Source: Pedobacter psychrodurus
GTDB taxonomy: Bacteria > Bacteroidota > Bacteroidia > Sphingobacteriales > Sphingobacteriaceae
Assembly (NCBI RefSeq): GCF_004331735.1
Contig: NZ_SJSO01000011.1
Span: forward strand, 1-64,000
Reading direction: 5' to 3'
Length of the DNA: 64,000 nt
Positions 46,405 through 55,145 of this stretch are shown in pieces; positions within the stretch are counted from its first letter, which is position 1; each line of letters begins with the position of its first letter. The notes beneath the pieces are model-generated. The model was given only the letters and a program-made list of their open reading frames with translations, was not told the origin of the DNA and did not search any database. A program made the translations under genes and the position numbers.

Positions 46405-47346
46405 ATGTTATCAAAAAATCAAGAGCTTTCTACCCTTCAAAAAAAAGAAACATTAGAAGATTTTTATAATAAATTAAAAATCACGCGTCCAGAAATTCCT
46501 ACACCGAGCTTAGGGATGATCAATGATATCGGGCACTTTAATGTTTTTAACAGGACTACCGTTTGCAGCAATGTACCATCTGTTTTTAGCCGCAGAGATT
46601 TTTATAAGATTTCACTAATCATTGGCAAAGGTATTTTGCATTACCCTGATGCGCAGATCGAAATCAAAGGCCGGGCATTGCTGTTTACCAATCCAAATAT
46701 CCCGTATTCCTGGGAAAGTACTTCCCCAAAACCCGCTGGGTTTTTCTGTTTATTTACGGAGAATTTTATCTATAACCGTAACGAAACCCTTCGCGATTCT
46801 TTATTATGGCGCATAAATGATAGTCCGGTAATCCACATTAACGAAGAACAGGAAGTAATATTAACGGATATCTTCTCTAAAATGATGAAAGAAATGGATG
46901 GCGATTACATCCATAAATATGATTTGCTAAGAAATTATGTGCAGCTTATTGTTCACGAAGCGCTAAAAGTTAAACCTCAGGATATTATTTTTAAGCAAAA
47001 TAATGCATCGGCACGTTTAACTTCATTATTTATCGAGTTATTGGAAAGGCAGTTTCCTATTGGTTCTACAGAGCATATTTTGGAGTTAAAAACGGCCCAC
47101 GATTTTGCCTGCCGCTTGTTGGTACATGTAAATCATTTAAACCATGCCGTAAAAGAAGTAACGGGCAAAACTACCTCTGAGCATATTTCGAGAAGGATAG
47201 CAACCGAAGCGGTGGCCTTGCTAAAACATACCGAATGGAATATTGCACAGATAGCCTATTGCTTGGGTTTCGAATACCCGGCCAATTTTAACATATTTTT
47301 TAAACGTCAGATGCAATGCACACCAAAAGGTTTCCGTGCAAATTGA
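46405..47346 (+). CDS. AraC-family transcriptional regulator downstream of the efflux operon
   Basis: 313 residues. The N-terminal part (GHFNVFNRTTV, IIGKGILHYPDAQIEIKGRALLFTNPNIPYSW) is a cupin-like sensor. The C-terminal two-HTH domain is recognisable from VNHLNHAVKEVTGKTTSEHI and NIAQIAYCLGFEYPANFNIFFKRQ. It follows the adaptor gene by 25 bases, so it is probably co-transcribed and may control the pump. Confidence 0.9.
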   Translation: MLSKNQELSTLQKKETLEDFYNKLKITRPEIPTPSLGMINDIGHFNVFNRTTVCSNVPSVFSRRDFYKISLIIGKGILHYPDAQIEIKGRALLFTNPNIPYSWESTSPKPAGFFCLFTENFIYNRNETLRDSLLWRINDSPVIHINEEQEVILTDIFSKMMKEMDGDYIHKYDLLRNYVQLIVHEALKVKPQDIIFKQNNASARLTSLFIELLERQFPIGSTEHILELKTAHDFACRLLVHVNHLNHAVKEVTGKTTSEHISRRIATEAVALLKHTEWNIAQIAYCLGFEYPANFNIFFKRQMQCTPKGFRAN

Positions 47347-47491
47347 TGATAATCGTATTAAACCTAGTCGTTTAAATATGCGAAGCGCCAATCCTGAAAT
47401 GAGGAAATGGCGCTTTTTTATTTCATCACCTAGTCATGCGTCATTTCGAGTGGAGTATAACCAAACCTGGAAGCTATGGAGAGGATCGTTC
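47347..47491. other. Intergenic region
   Basis: Contains a fragment of a dispersed repeat (GTCATTTCGAGTGGAG) and leads into the MITE-like element. No gene is seen. Confidence 0.5.
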
Positions 47492-47657
47492 AGGCTGTAT
47501 CATAAGTTATAGTTCCATTCGAATTTGTCACGTTGAGCTTCCCGAAAAATCGGGACAAGTAGTCGAAACGCCTTTCGAGATATAAACAGGTCCTTCGACA
47601 GGCTCTCCGTAGGAGTCCTTTGGACAGGATGACAATTCTATACTTATGATACAGTCT
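47492..47657. mobile_element. MITE-like element with 15-bp terminal inverted repeats (copy B)
   Basis: Left end AGGCTGTATCATAAG (47492-47506), right end CTTATGATACAGTCT (47643-47657), one mismatch. Allowing one gap, the inversion extends to about 20 bp. Interior words match copy A at 40018-40430. 166 bp, no coding capacity. Confidence 0.6.
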
Positions 47658-47819
47658 CCTTATCAATAACGATTTCAAAAATAGATGCTGAAACAAGTTC
47701 AGCAGGACGCATCTTTGGATGGAAATCTCTTGTATAAGCAGTTCCTTTTTTACGCTACCACAGCTACCTGATCACTTTTACTAGCTTCCAATACATCTAA
47801 CAGTTGTCGATATTGAAGA

Positions 47820-48410
47820 TTAAATTTTAAGCCATCCTGTAATACTCATTCTTTGTTTATGGGTAAGGAGTACTTCGTGTGCCAGATCAGAACTCTTAAA
47901 GAAAACACTTTTACCATTATTAGGCGAGATATTCTGCTCTTCATCAACATGATAAATGCGCAGTTCTCCCCCATCTGCTACTTTCCAATCTGCGTTTAAA
48001 TACATAATCATCGAGTATTGCCTACTTCCATTATTCTGAAACTGATCGATATGTTTTTTGTAAAATGTACCCGATTCATAAAGCGTATAATGAAACTCGT
48101 AACCAGTGATACTGGTGTAGCAGGTACGGTTTAAGTATGCAACAAATTCGTCGATCAAATCGAAGAAATCATTTTCGTATTGGTTTTGGTGTTTTCTATC
48201 GAGCCAGTAAATTACATCGCTCCTGATCAGTTTATCCTGATTCACTACTGCATCGTTACCCACACCAGCATTTAGAAATTTTTTGTTCTCGAATAACCCC
48301 ATCAGGTTATCTTTAAGGTGTGCCGCTAAAGAAACACTTAAAAAGTTCTCGGCAATCCCTACTTTATCTTCGATAAAACTATCGATAAGGCAATTAAATA
48401 TTTTCTCCAA
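47820..48410 (-). CDS. 2OG-Fe(II) oxygenase (prolyl 4-hydroxylase-like)
   Basis: 196-residue double-stranded beta-helix dioxygenase. The iron ligands are visible as His-x-Asp in KKHIDQF and the distal His in SSDLAHEVLLTHKQRMSITGWL, where the Arg should bind 2-oxoglutarate. The N-terminal helices and length match SM-20/EGL-9-related bacterial enzymes, which hydroxylate prolines of EF-Tu or other targets. It is divergent from the phosphotransferase gene. Confidence 0.88.
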   Translation of the reverse strand: MEKIFNCLIDSFIEDKVGIAENFLSVSLAAHLKDNLMGLFENKKFLNAGVGNDAVVNQDKLIRSDVIYWLDRKHQNQYENDFFDLIDEFVAYLNRTCYTSITGYEFHYTLYESGTFYKKHIDQFQNNGSRQYSMIMYLNADWKVADGGELRIYHVDEEQNISPNNGKSVFFKSSDLAHEVLLTHKQRMSITGWLKI

Positions 48411-48492
48411 CAGATTGGTTTAATCTTAAAACAGCATGCCTAAGATGAGTAAGGTAGTCTTAATTAATCGCTAAGATGTCGTTTTGAAAATT

Positions 48493-48500
48493 TATATTTG
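48493..48500 (+). promoter_or_regulatory. Candidate -7 element of phosphotransferase gene
   Basis: TATATTTG, a perfect TAnnTTTG match. The upstream TTG codon at 48498 overlaps it, which argues for the downstream ATG (48519) as the start. Confidence 0.5.
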
Positions 48501-48518
48501 AAATCCCAACGCCATCGT

Positions 48519-49523
48519 ATGCAGAATATCTTCCCCGCGCAATACTCCACCTTATCAGCCGCTGCTTTAAAAGATTATTTAATTGAAGCTTATCAGTTAG
48601 ATCCATCTACAATATGCCGATTACTCATCAGAAATGTAAGCGATACTTATGTGCTGAAAAATCTGAACCAGAAATATATCTTCAAAATCTACCGCTATGC
48701 ACATCGTAAACGCAACGAAATTGAAGCTGAAGTAGAGTTGCTCAACATTCTTAAAGCAAATGGAAATTCGGTTTCCTACCCAATTACTGATGTGGAAGGA
48801 AAACAGATCCAACAATTTAATGCCATAGAGGGTATAAGAAACGGCATACTGTTTTCTTTCGCAGAGGGAAAAGTAATTCTGGACCTCGAAAATACACACC
48901 TCACGCAATTAGGCCGTGATATGGCCAAACTGCATCAAACTACTTCTTCGTTAAAGCTCAATAACCCTCGACCTGTATTCAGCTTTGAAACCACCTTATA
49001 TGATCCATTGAGAGATTTGAAGCCACATTTCTCAGAAATGCCTGAGGAATTTGACTATCTGACAAACATCGCAGATAAAGTAGTAAAAAAATTCGAAGCG
49101 TTTGACACCTCAAAATTCAGTTATGGCTATTGCCACTATGATTTTTTCCCTAAAAATTTCCATTTTAATGAGCAGGGAAAAATTACCTTCTTTGATTTCG
49201 ATTTTGCAGGCGAGGGTTACCTGATCAACGATTTAATGTCGTTCCTTAACCATTATTTCTTCCACCAATTGAATAACCTAATCTCCAAAGAACAGGCAGA
49301 AAAGGATTTCGATACCTTTCTAAACGCTTACCAACAAGTGCGTCCATTAACTGATGATGAATTAAAAGCTATTCCTTATCTGGGTATTACCTTTCATATC
49401 TTCTTCTTGAAATTCTTTTATGATAATTACGACGATTGGTCGAATGCTTTTTTAACACCTAGATATACCAAACACCGTGTAATGTTGATTAAAAAATGGG
49501 AAGAAATGTATTGTAACTTTTAG
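48519..49523 (+). CDS. APH-type phosphotransferase
   Basis: 334 residues from the ATG at 48519. Aminoglycoside phosphotransferase/choline kinase-like fold: N-lobe with YVLKNLNQKYIFKIYRY and the catalytic loop YCHYDFFPKNFHF followed by ITFFDFDFAGEG, the magnesium-binding Asp. Related proteins phosphorylate homoserine, methylthioribose or drugs. The substrate cannot be assigned; it is similar in layout to ThrB2/HSK2-like enzymes. Confidence 0.85.
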   Translation: MQNIFPAQYSTLSAAALKDYLIEAYQLDPSTICRLLIRNVSDTYVLKNLNQKYIFKIYRYAHRKRNEIEAEVELLNILKANGNSVSYPITDVEGKQIQQFNAIEGIRNGILFSFAEGKVILDLENTHLTQLGRDMAKLHQTTSSLKLNNPRPVFSFETTLYDPLRDLKPHFSEMPEEFDYLTNIADKVVKKFEAFDTSKFSYGYCHYDFFPKNFHFNEQGKITFFDFDFAGEGYLINDLMSFLNHYFFHQLNNLISKEQAEKDFDTFLNAYQQVRPLTDDELKAIPYLGITFHIFFLKFFYDNYDDWSNAFLTPRYTKHRVMLIKKWEEMYCNF

Positions 49524-49585
49524 GCAATGCTGCCTCAAATCTCGACATCCTTTTCTATCTTGTATAGTAATTCTAAATCAATAAG

Positions 49586-50449
49586 ATGGACCAGAAAATA
49601 ATTAACCTGTACGATGAGTATACCCACAGCCAGGTAAGCAGAAAAGATTTTATGAGAAAATTGGCTATCCTGGCTGGTAGTACAGCATTGGCCATCACTA
49701 TTCTGCCTATGCTCGAGAATAACTACGCTGCTGCTGCAGATTTTAGCAGTGATGACATCGAAGTTGAGAATATTACTTATCCTGGCGCTGATGGTGATAT
49801 GAAAGCTGTACTGGCTAAACCAAAGGGCAAAAAGAATTTGGGCTGTGTACTGGTTATTCATGAAAACCGAGGTTTAAACCCACATATTATTGATGTAACC
49901 AAACGTGTTGCCGCCGAAGGTTTCCTTGCGCTTGGTGTTGATGCCCTTTCGCCGCTTGGTGGAACCCCGACAGACGAAGATAAGGGGCGCGAGTTGATCG
50001 GCAAATTAGATCCTGAAAAGAATTTACAGAACTATTTAAAAGGGCTGGAATATTTACGCAACAGGAAAGATGGAAATGGTAAGGTGGGTTGTGTTGGTTT
50101 TTGTTGGGGCGGTGGAATGGCAAACAAGTTAGCGGTTAACGATCCTAAACTACAGGCTGCAGTTGCTTATTATGGCGCACAGGCCAACGTAGTTGATGTT
50201 CCTAAAATTAAAGCGAGTTTAATGCTCCATTACGGCGGTTTGGATGAACGCATCAATGCAGGAATCCCAGCTTATGAACAGGCTTTAAAAGACAATAAAA
50301 TTGATTACAAAATTTACATCTACGATGGTGTAAACCACGCCTTTAACAACAATACCTCACCAACGAGATACAACGAAACCGCAGCAAAACTTGCCTGGAG
50401 CAGAACAATTGATTTGTTTAAACAGAAACTGTCAATATTAACGAGATAG
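49586..50449 (+). CDS. Exported dienelactone hydrolase family protein
   Basis: Alpha/beta hydrolase, 287 residues. The N-terminus has a Tat-like signal (SRKDFMRKLAILAG, residues 18-31, a K in place of the second R) and hydrophobic stretch to about 42. The catalytic set is visible: Glu93 in HENRG, Cys173 in GFCWGGG, Asp in YGGLDERI, His in GVNHAF. The ring-opening of dienelactone is the family's classical reaction; the real substrate here is unknown. A terminator follows at once. Confidence 0.87.
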   Translation: MDQKIINLYDEYTHSQVSRKDFMRKLAILAGSTALAITILPMLENNYAAAADFSSDDIEVENITYPGADGDMKAVLAKPKGKKNLGCVLVIHENRGLNPHIIDVTKRVAAEGFLALGVDALSPLGGTPTDEDKGRELIGKLDPEKNLQNYLKGLEYLRNRKDGNGKVGCVGFCWGGGMANKLAVNDPKLQAAVAYYGAQANVVDVPKIKASLMLHYGGLDERINAGIPAYEQALKDNKIDYKIYIYDGVNHAFNNNTSPTRYNETAAKLAWSRTIDLFKQKLSILTR

Positions 50450-50464
50450 TAATTAGACAATTAT

Positions 50465-50500
50465 AAAAAAGAAGTCAAGTTTTAAAAACTTGACTTCTTT
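50465..50500. terminator. Intrinsic terminator
   Basis: AAAGAAGTCAAGTTT / AACTTGACTTCTTT stem with a short loop and A/T runs, 16 bases after the dienelactone hydrolase stop. Confidence 0.85.
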
Positions 50501-51037
50501 GGCTATTAGCCTATTATTGAACAAATTATGTCTCACATTGGAGATTTCCCTGATGAATCTTCATCCGATAGCTATCGGATGCGAGAAGGCTTTTTCGGCT
50601 GACGAAGCAATCTGAATGTATCAGATCAATTAGCGAGTTTTGTAAGATTGCTTCCCCGAAAAATCGGGGCAGGCTGTTGTTCCTCTTCGCAATGACGACT
50701 TCTCTATTTTGTAAACATGTGTTCAGTGTTTCATAGGTGCTGTGGCCCCGCCATCGCTCATAGTCCTCGCTGCGCTGCGGGCTATTCCGCTCTGTCGGGT
50801 TTATTTAACAAAAGTTGGCAGGTAGAATATCGTTAATAGTACCACTAACTCTGCTCCTTAAACCCGATTGCAATGTAAAGCCCACAGCGAGGCACGAGCG
50901 AGGACTTGGCATAAAAAGCGGGACTGCCAATACCGAAAAGCACTGTAACTGATTTCCAAAAACTTAACTAACCTTGTATAAACCCTTAGCTGTAAGATTG
51001 CTTCGTCGTTCCTCCTCGCAATGACGAACAATTATAT
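50501..51037. repeat. Repeat-rich intergenic region, no gene seen
   Basis: Contains the palindrome ATCCGATAGCTATCGGAT (50563-50580), two variants of AAGATTGCTTC...TCGCAATGACGA (about 50650-50698 and 50993-51028), and a 65-bp block (50863-50927) related to the reverse complement of 62534-62594. Nothing here looks coding. Confidence 0.7.
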
Positions 51038-52000
51038 TTAAAACAAATCTGTCTTCAGCATGGTCTTCAAAATATTCGATTGAACATCGAAATTATTGAG
51101 GTGGTTTAAGAAATTGATATCTGATATTTTACCGTAACTATCTTCTAATAAATTAACAACCTCATTAGGAATTGCCGTTTTTAAAACCGCAGCGTTACTT
51201 TTTAACTTGTCGTTTTTATATTGTAGTTCTTGTACAATCCGCTCACGCTCAGAAAGGTTATTAGACATATCCAAATCTTTCAAAATGGTTAAATCGCAGA
51301 ATAAGAACAGGTTTCTGCTGGGAAAAAACAGGTAATAACTGTCTATATCTAAAAATTTATATACTTCAATTACCAGTTCGCCCGATTTTAAACCAATGTA
51401 AAATTCGGTCCTAAAATCGTATTTACACAACTTGCCCATCAGCTTTTTCTCGATGGTTGCATAAACATTGGTATATACCTGTTTACGCTGAAAATCAATC
51501 AGTTTAGCAAATTGATCAGTAGTGAGATCGAAATAAAAATCGTTGGCGTATTTAGAACTAAAAACGTTGATATTTTTAGAAAAGGGGAAGTCGGCACTGA
51601 GCTCAGACAATACACTGAACAACTTGCGCAGCGATAAGTTGACTTTAAGCGATTGTTTTTGTTTATCCTGCTGAAAACCTTTCTGACCGACAAGCGCACT
51701 TGCCATGCGATCGATAAGCTCTTCGTTCAGATCAATTTCATCGTAGATGAGTGATACGTTTTTTTCATTGCTCTTTTTAATCTTTTTGAGCAGCTCAATC
51801 ACACTATCGGTAAACTGAAGATGGAAAAGATCTAATTTTTCGATCTCCAGTTCTTCGTTGTTGGCAAAAAGTTGATGAATAACCTGGCTTCTTAAGTAAA
51901 TTTTATAAATCACTTCATCATCAAAAAATACAGAGAGCAACTGTAAACGGTTGATCTCTGCACTTGATTTTTTGATAATATTTAAGCGGTATTCATCCAT
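51038..52000 (-). CDS. Unrecognised protein at the end of the Ter operon
   Basis: 320 residues, no family recognised. It is soluble and rich in Leu, Lys, Asp and Phe, with no signal peptide or membrane segment. Residues about 40-80 and 240-290 look helical and possibly coiled (EELEIEKLDLFHLQF; ERERIVQELQYKNDKLKSNA). The centre has alternating hydrophobics (TEFYIGLKSGELVIEVYKFL) like beta-strands. It starts 7 bases after telA and must be translated from the same message, so it is probably a partner of TelA or of the TerD proteins. Confidence 0.8.
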   Translation of the reverse strand: MDEYRLNIIKKSSAEINRLQLLSVFFDDEVIYKIYLRSQVIHQLFANNEELEIEKLDLFHLQFTDSVIELLKKIKKSNEKNVSLIYDEIDLNEELIDRMASALVGQKGFQQDKQKQSLKVNLSLRKLFSVLSELSADFPFSKNINVFSSKYANDFYFDLTTDQFAKLIDFQRKQVYTNVYATIEKKLMGKLCKYDFRTEFYIGLKSGELVIEVYKFLDIDSYYLFFPSRNLFLFCDLTILKDLDMSNNLSERERIVQELQYKNDKLKSNAAVLKTAIPNEVVNLLEDSYGKISDINFLNHLNNFDVQSNILKTMLKTDLF

Positions 52001-52007
52001 ATTTTAA

Positions 52008-53105
52008 TTAACTCACCCTCGTAACGTTCTTTTTCAACTCTGTTTCCAAAGTTTTAAGTTCGCCATCTAACACCCTTCTGCTCTGTGCACCCGCTTCATG
52101 GATCTGTTTAACCTCATTAAGCGTTTCAATCAACGATGAAGTAGTTTGTTTTAATGTTTCCAAAGATACTACTGTTTTTTCATTCTCTCTGGCTACATCA
52201 ATACTGTTTTGTTTCAGCATCTCCGCATTTTTCTGCAAAATGGTATTTGTAGTATCCGAAATTTTCTTCTGCATCTCTACATTGGCTTTTTGCCTTTGTA
52301 AAGCAACAGCAATAGTCAATTGATTTTTCCACACCGGAATGGTTGTAGACACAATCGACTGTGCTTTTTCTGCAATTGAGGTATTGTTGTTCTGCACCAC
52401 ACGGATCTGCGCTAAAGATTGCAGCATAATGAAACGAACAATCTTCATATCGGCCAGTCTTTTATCCAAACGGCTAATGAAATCCCTTAAATCGGCAATT
52501 TCATAATCCTGATAATCGGCAGGTCGGCCTTCCATTTCAGCAAGCTTGATGTTCAGCTCGTTATATTTCATCTGTCCGGCAATAATCAGTTCTTCCATTT
52601 GATGGATATAACCAACATTGCTATCGAACATGGTTTGCAGCGAACTGTTGTCTTTAATGGAGTTTAACCTACCAGCTTTAATTTTGTTGGTGATTTTATC
52701 AATATTATTCACCACTACATCATACTTCTGGAAAAGTTTCTTTACATCAACAACAAGGCTCTTTAAAAACGGGATTTTAGAAATGAAGTTCTTAAATGCA
52801 CTCTGTTCCAATTCTGAAACATCTATATAGTTCAGTTCGGTAAGCAGTTCGTTAATTAAACCGCCAACTTCGCCGCTGTTATAAGTCCGTACAGACGATA
52901 AAAACTCGTTACTGTATTTTTCCATTGAGTTTTGGGCATCGCTTCCGTAATTCAAGATAGAATTTACGTCTGATGGTTCTAACGATTTTCCAATCTCATT
53001 GTATTTAAGCGTTTCCTCGGAGGTTATTTTCTCGAGATCCACATTGCCATCTTTATCCAGCTTAACCGGAGTAAGGGCTTGGGTAACGTTTGGGTTGGTT
53101 TCCAT
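52008..53105 (-). CDS. TelA/KlaA-like toxic anion resistance protein
   Basis: 365 residues, largely helical, matching the toxic anion resistance (TelA) family: QSAFKNFISKIPFLKSLV, YDVVVNNIDKITNKIKAG, IRVVQNNNTSIAEKAQSIVSTTIPVWKNQLTIAVALQRQ and long coiled-coil segments. TelA is linked to tellurite and cell-envelope stress resistance; its biochemistry is unsettled. It is the gene after terD copy 2 in the operon. Confidence 0.9.
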   Translation of the reverse strand: METNPNVTQALTPVKLDKDGNVDLEKITSEETLKYNEIGKSLEPSDVNSILNYGSDAQNSMEKYSNEFLSSVRTYNSGEVGGLINELLTELNYIDVSELEQSAFKNFISKIPFLKSLVVDVKKLFQKYDVVVNNIDKITNKIKAGRLNSIKDNSSLQTMFDSNVGYIHQMEELIIAGQMKYNELNIKLAEMEGRPADYQDYEIADLRDFISRLDKRLADMKIVRFIMLQSLAQIRVVQNNNTSIAEKAQSIVSTTIPVWKNQLTIAVALQRQKANVEMQKKISDTTNTILQKNAEMLKQNSIDVARENEKTVVSLETLKQTTSSLIETLNEVKQIHEAGAQSRRVLDGELKTLETELKKNVTRVS

Positions 53106-53132
53106 AGTTTGATCAATTACCAGCTTTAAGGC

Positions 53133-53747
53133 TTATAAATAGTTTTGAGTTACGGTTTTAACGGTATCTTCCAGTTTTTTATCCTTTGTTGGTTCACCAA
53201 TAGCGTTAAATTTCCATTCACCGTTTTTCTTGTAAAAAACACCCATTACCATCGATACGTGACCAGCAAAGTTAGATCCGTTAGCAATATCGAATTTAGC
53301 AAAAACCTCGTTAACACGTTTCGTTGTTCCTTCATAAATGCGGATTGAAGCAAAAGGAATTGTGCCAAAATCGTGACCTCTAAAGCTGTTCAAAACAAAG
53401 GCAACATAGTTTACACTAGCATCTAACTGAGAGAAATCAAGTGTGATAATCTCGTTGTCTAAGCCATCATCGCCGCCCATGTCGCCTGTTAAATCATCTC
53501 CACTGTGTTTTACAGAACCGTTTTTAGATTTTAGGTTACCAAAATAAACTACCTCTAAAAGTTGTTTGTTTTCATTATATAATGCGCAGCTTCCATCTAA
53601 ATCTACAGCTTCTTTTGATGATCCGAAACCGAACATGCCTTTCTTTTCAATTGCGCCCCAGTTAATACCAACGCAAACATTTTGAAGTTTGCTACCGTTG
53701 CTTTTTTCTAGACTGATACGCTGTCCTTTTTGAAGATTGATTGCCAT
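53133..53747 (-). CDS. TerD-family calcium-binding stress protein (copy 2)
   Basis: 204 residues beginning MAINLQKGQRISLEKSNGSK. The Ca2+-binding TerD fold is shown by VDLDGSCALYNE, the acidic GDDLTGDMGGDDGLDNE segment and FASIRIYEGTTKRV. It is longer and more diverged than copy 1. Ter stress proteins are cytoplasmic and thought to organise Ca2+-dependent complexes near the membrane with TerC. Confidence 0.93.
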   Translation of the reverse strand: MAINLQKGQRISLEKSNGSKLQNVCVGINWGAIEKKGMFGFGSSKEAVDLDGSCALYNENKQLLEVVYFGNLKSKNGSVKHSGDDLTGDMGGDDGLDNEIITLDFSQLDASVNYVAFVLNSFRGHDFGTIPFASIRIYEGTTKRVNEVFAKFDIANGSNFAGHVSMVMGVFYKKNGEWKFNAIGEPTKDKKLEDTVKTVTQNYL

Positions 53748-53751
53748 AATA

Positions 53752-54306
53752 TTATTGATATTTGTTTATATAATCCTGTAAGCCACCTTTCATACCTACG
53801 CCAACGGCTTCAAATTTCCATTTGCCTTCGCGTTTGTAAATCCTTCCAAATTCTACTGCTGTTTCGATAGAGAAATCCTCTTCTAATTCATATTTTAAGA
53901 TCACCTCATTGGTTACAGCATCAAAAATACGGATGAAGGAATTTCTAACCTGACCAAAATTTTGTCTTCTGTTATCAGCATCATGAATGGTTACCACAAT
54001 ACAGATTTCGTTTACTTTAGCATCAGCTTTGGTTAAATCTATTTTGATCTGCTCATCATCGCCATCGCCATCACCGGTTAAGTTATCACCTGTGTGTTCA
54101 ACCGAACCATCTGGAGAAACCAAATTGTTATAGAACACAAAGTTTTCGTCAGAAATTAGTTTTTTTTGATCGTTCAGTAAAAAAATAGAAGCATCTAAAT
54201 CGAATGCAGAACCTGTTGAAGAGCTGTTGGTGTCCCAACCTAAACCTATTGTAAATTTAGGAGCATCGATATTTTCTCTTTGCCCCTTTTGCAAATTAAT
54301 AGCCAT
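53752..54306 (-). CDS. TerD-family calcium-binding stress protein (copy 1)
   Basis: 184 residues, close to canonical TerD: MAINLQKGQRENI, FDLDASIFLLND, GDNLTGDGDGDDEQIKIDL (Ca2+ ligands), and NSFIRIFDAVTNEVILKYEL. It starts 2 bases after the phosphoribosyltransferase stop. Shares its first nine residues with copy 2, so a tandem duplication is likely. Confidence 0.95.
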   Translation of the reverse strand: MAINLQKGQRENIDAPKFTIGLGWDTNSSSTGSAFDLDASIFLLNDQKKLISDENFVFYNNLVSPDGSVEHTGDNLTGDGDGDDEQIKIDLTKADAKVNEICIVVTIHDADNRRQNFGQVRNSFIRIFDAVTNEVILKYELEEDFSIETAVEFGRIYKREGKWKFEAVGVGMKGGLQDYINKYQ

Positions 54307-54308
54307 AT

Positions 54309-55145
54309 TTAAATTAATTTATAATTGTTGTTTTTGATATAGTCTTTTATAAGATGTAAATTTTTCGAATACGCCTCTATGGTATGGTAATTATTCCCTA
54401 AAGATAGATCGTAAAGCTGGTTGATAAAATCGGTACTTCGGCGTTCTAAAAACAGATTAAAACTGCTCGAAGTAGTATTTAAAATGTATTTCACAATACG
54501 GGTGTTAAACCTAAAATTGCCGCTATCAATAATCTCTTCCAGATCAAAAATAGATTTTATCTGATGGTAATTCAGAAAATTTTCTACATTGGGATGGATG
54601 TTTTTATTCACCAGTTCGGCAAAATAAAGCATATGCATTTCGTTCTTTAAACCATATTCCTTTGCCATTTTTAAGATCATCCGCTCGTGGCTTCCGGTAA
54701 TTTTAATATCATCCAGAAACAACAGGGTTTTACCTACCAGAAAATCTTTATCAATATGGAATGAATCGTTACCGATGAGCGAAAGCCTTTCTTCAGCACT
54801 TAACTCCCCATAATCTTCTTTATAGGTAATGGTTCTGTGCACTTTGGTTTCCTGTACAGCCAAACCACCATTTTCGACTAACCAACGGTTAAGCTGGCAA
54901 ACGAAATAGTTTTTCATGGCAAAGGTTGCCGTTGGAATAAAACTATAAGGACTAGAAATAACCACAATCTGATCGGTTATTACATTATCAGCCAAATAAT
55001 AGCGGATAAAGCCATCGGCTAAATCTTTTCCGAAAGATCTGGCTACCAGATCATCGCCAAATTTAAAACGGCTGTACTCGTCGGCACTAAAGCCAAAATT
55101 GGCTGTATTGTCTATTTTATGGAGTGAATAACTATACGGTATCAT
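54309..55145 (-). CDS. Phosphoribosyltransferase-fold protein of the Ter operon
   Basis: 278 residues from the ATG at 55145; an earlier in-frame start would lie deep in the HAD gene. The type I PRTase PRPP-binding loop is TLLFLDDIKITGSHE (hydrophobics, two acids, then T-G). Such PRTases are part of the Ter-associated module proposed to make a nucleoside-like metabolite (Anantharaman, Iyer and Aravind). The gene overlaps the HAD stop by 14 bases, consistent with joint translation. Confidence 0.85.
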   Translation of the reverse strand: MIPYSYSLHKIDNTANFGFSADEYSRFKFGDDLVARSFGKDLADGFIRYYLADNVITDQIVVISSPYSFIPTATFAMKNYFVCQLNRWLVENGGLAVQETKVHRTITYKEDYGELSAEERLSLIGNDSFHIDKDFLVGKTLLFLDDIKITGSHERMILKMAKEYGLKNEMHMLYFAELVNKNIHPNVENFLNYHQIKSIFDLEEIIDSGNFRFNTRIVKYILNTTSSSFNLFLERRSTDFINQLYDLSLGNNYHTIEAYSKNLHLIKDYIKNNNYKLI

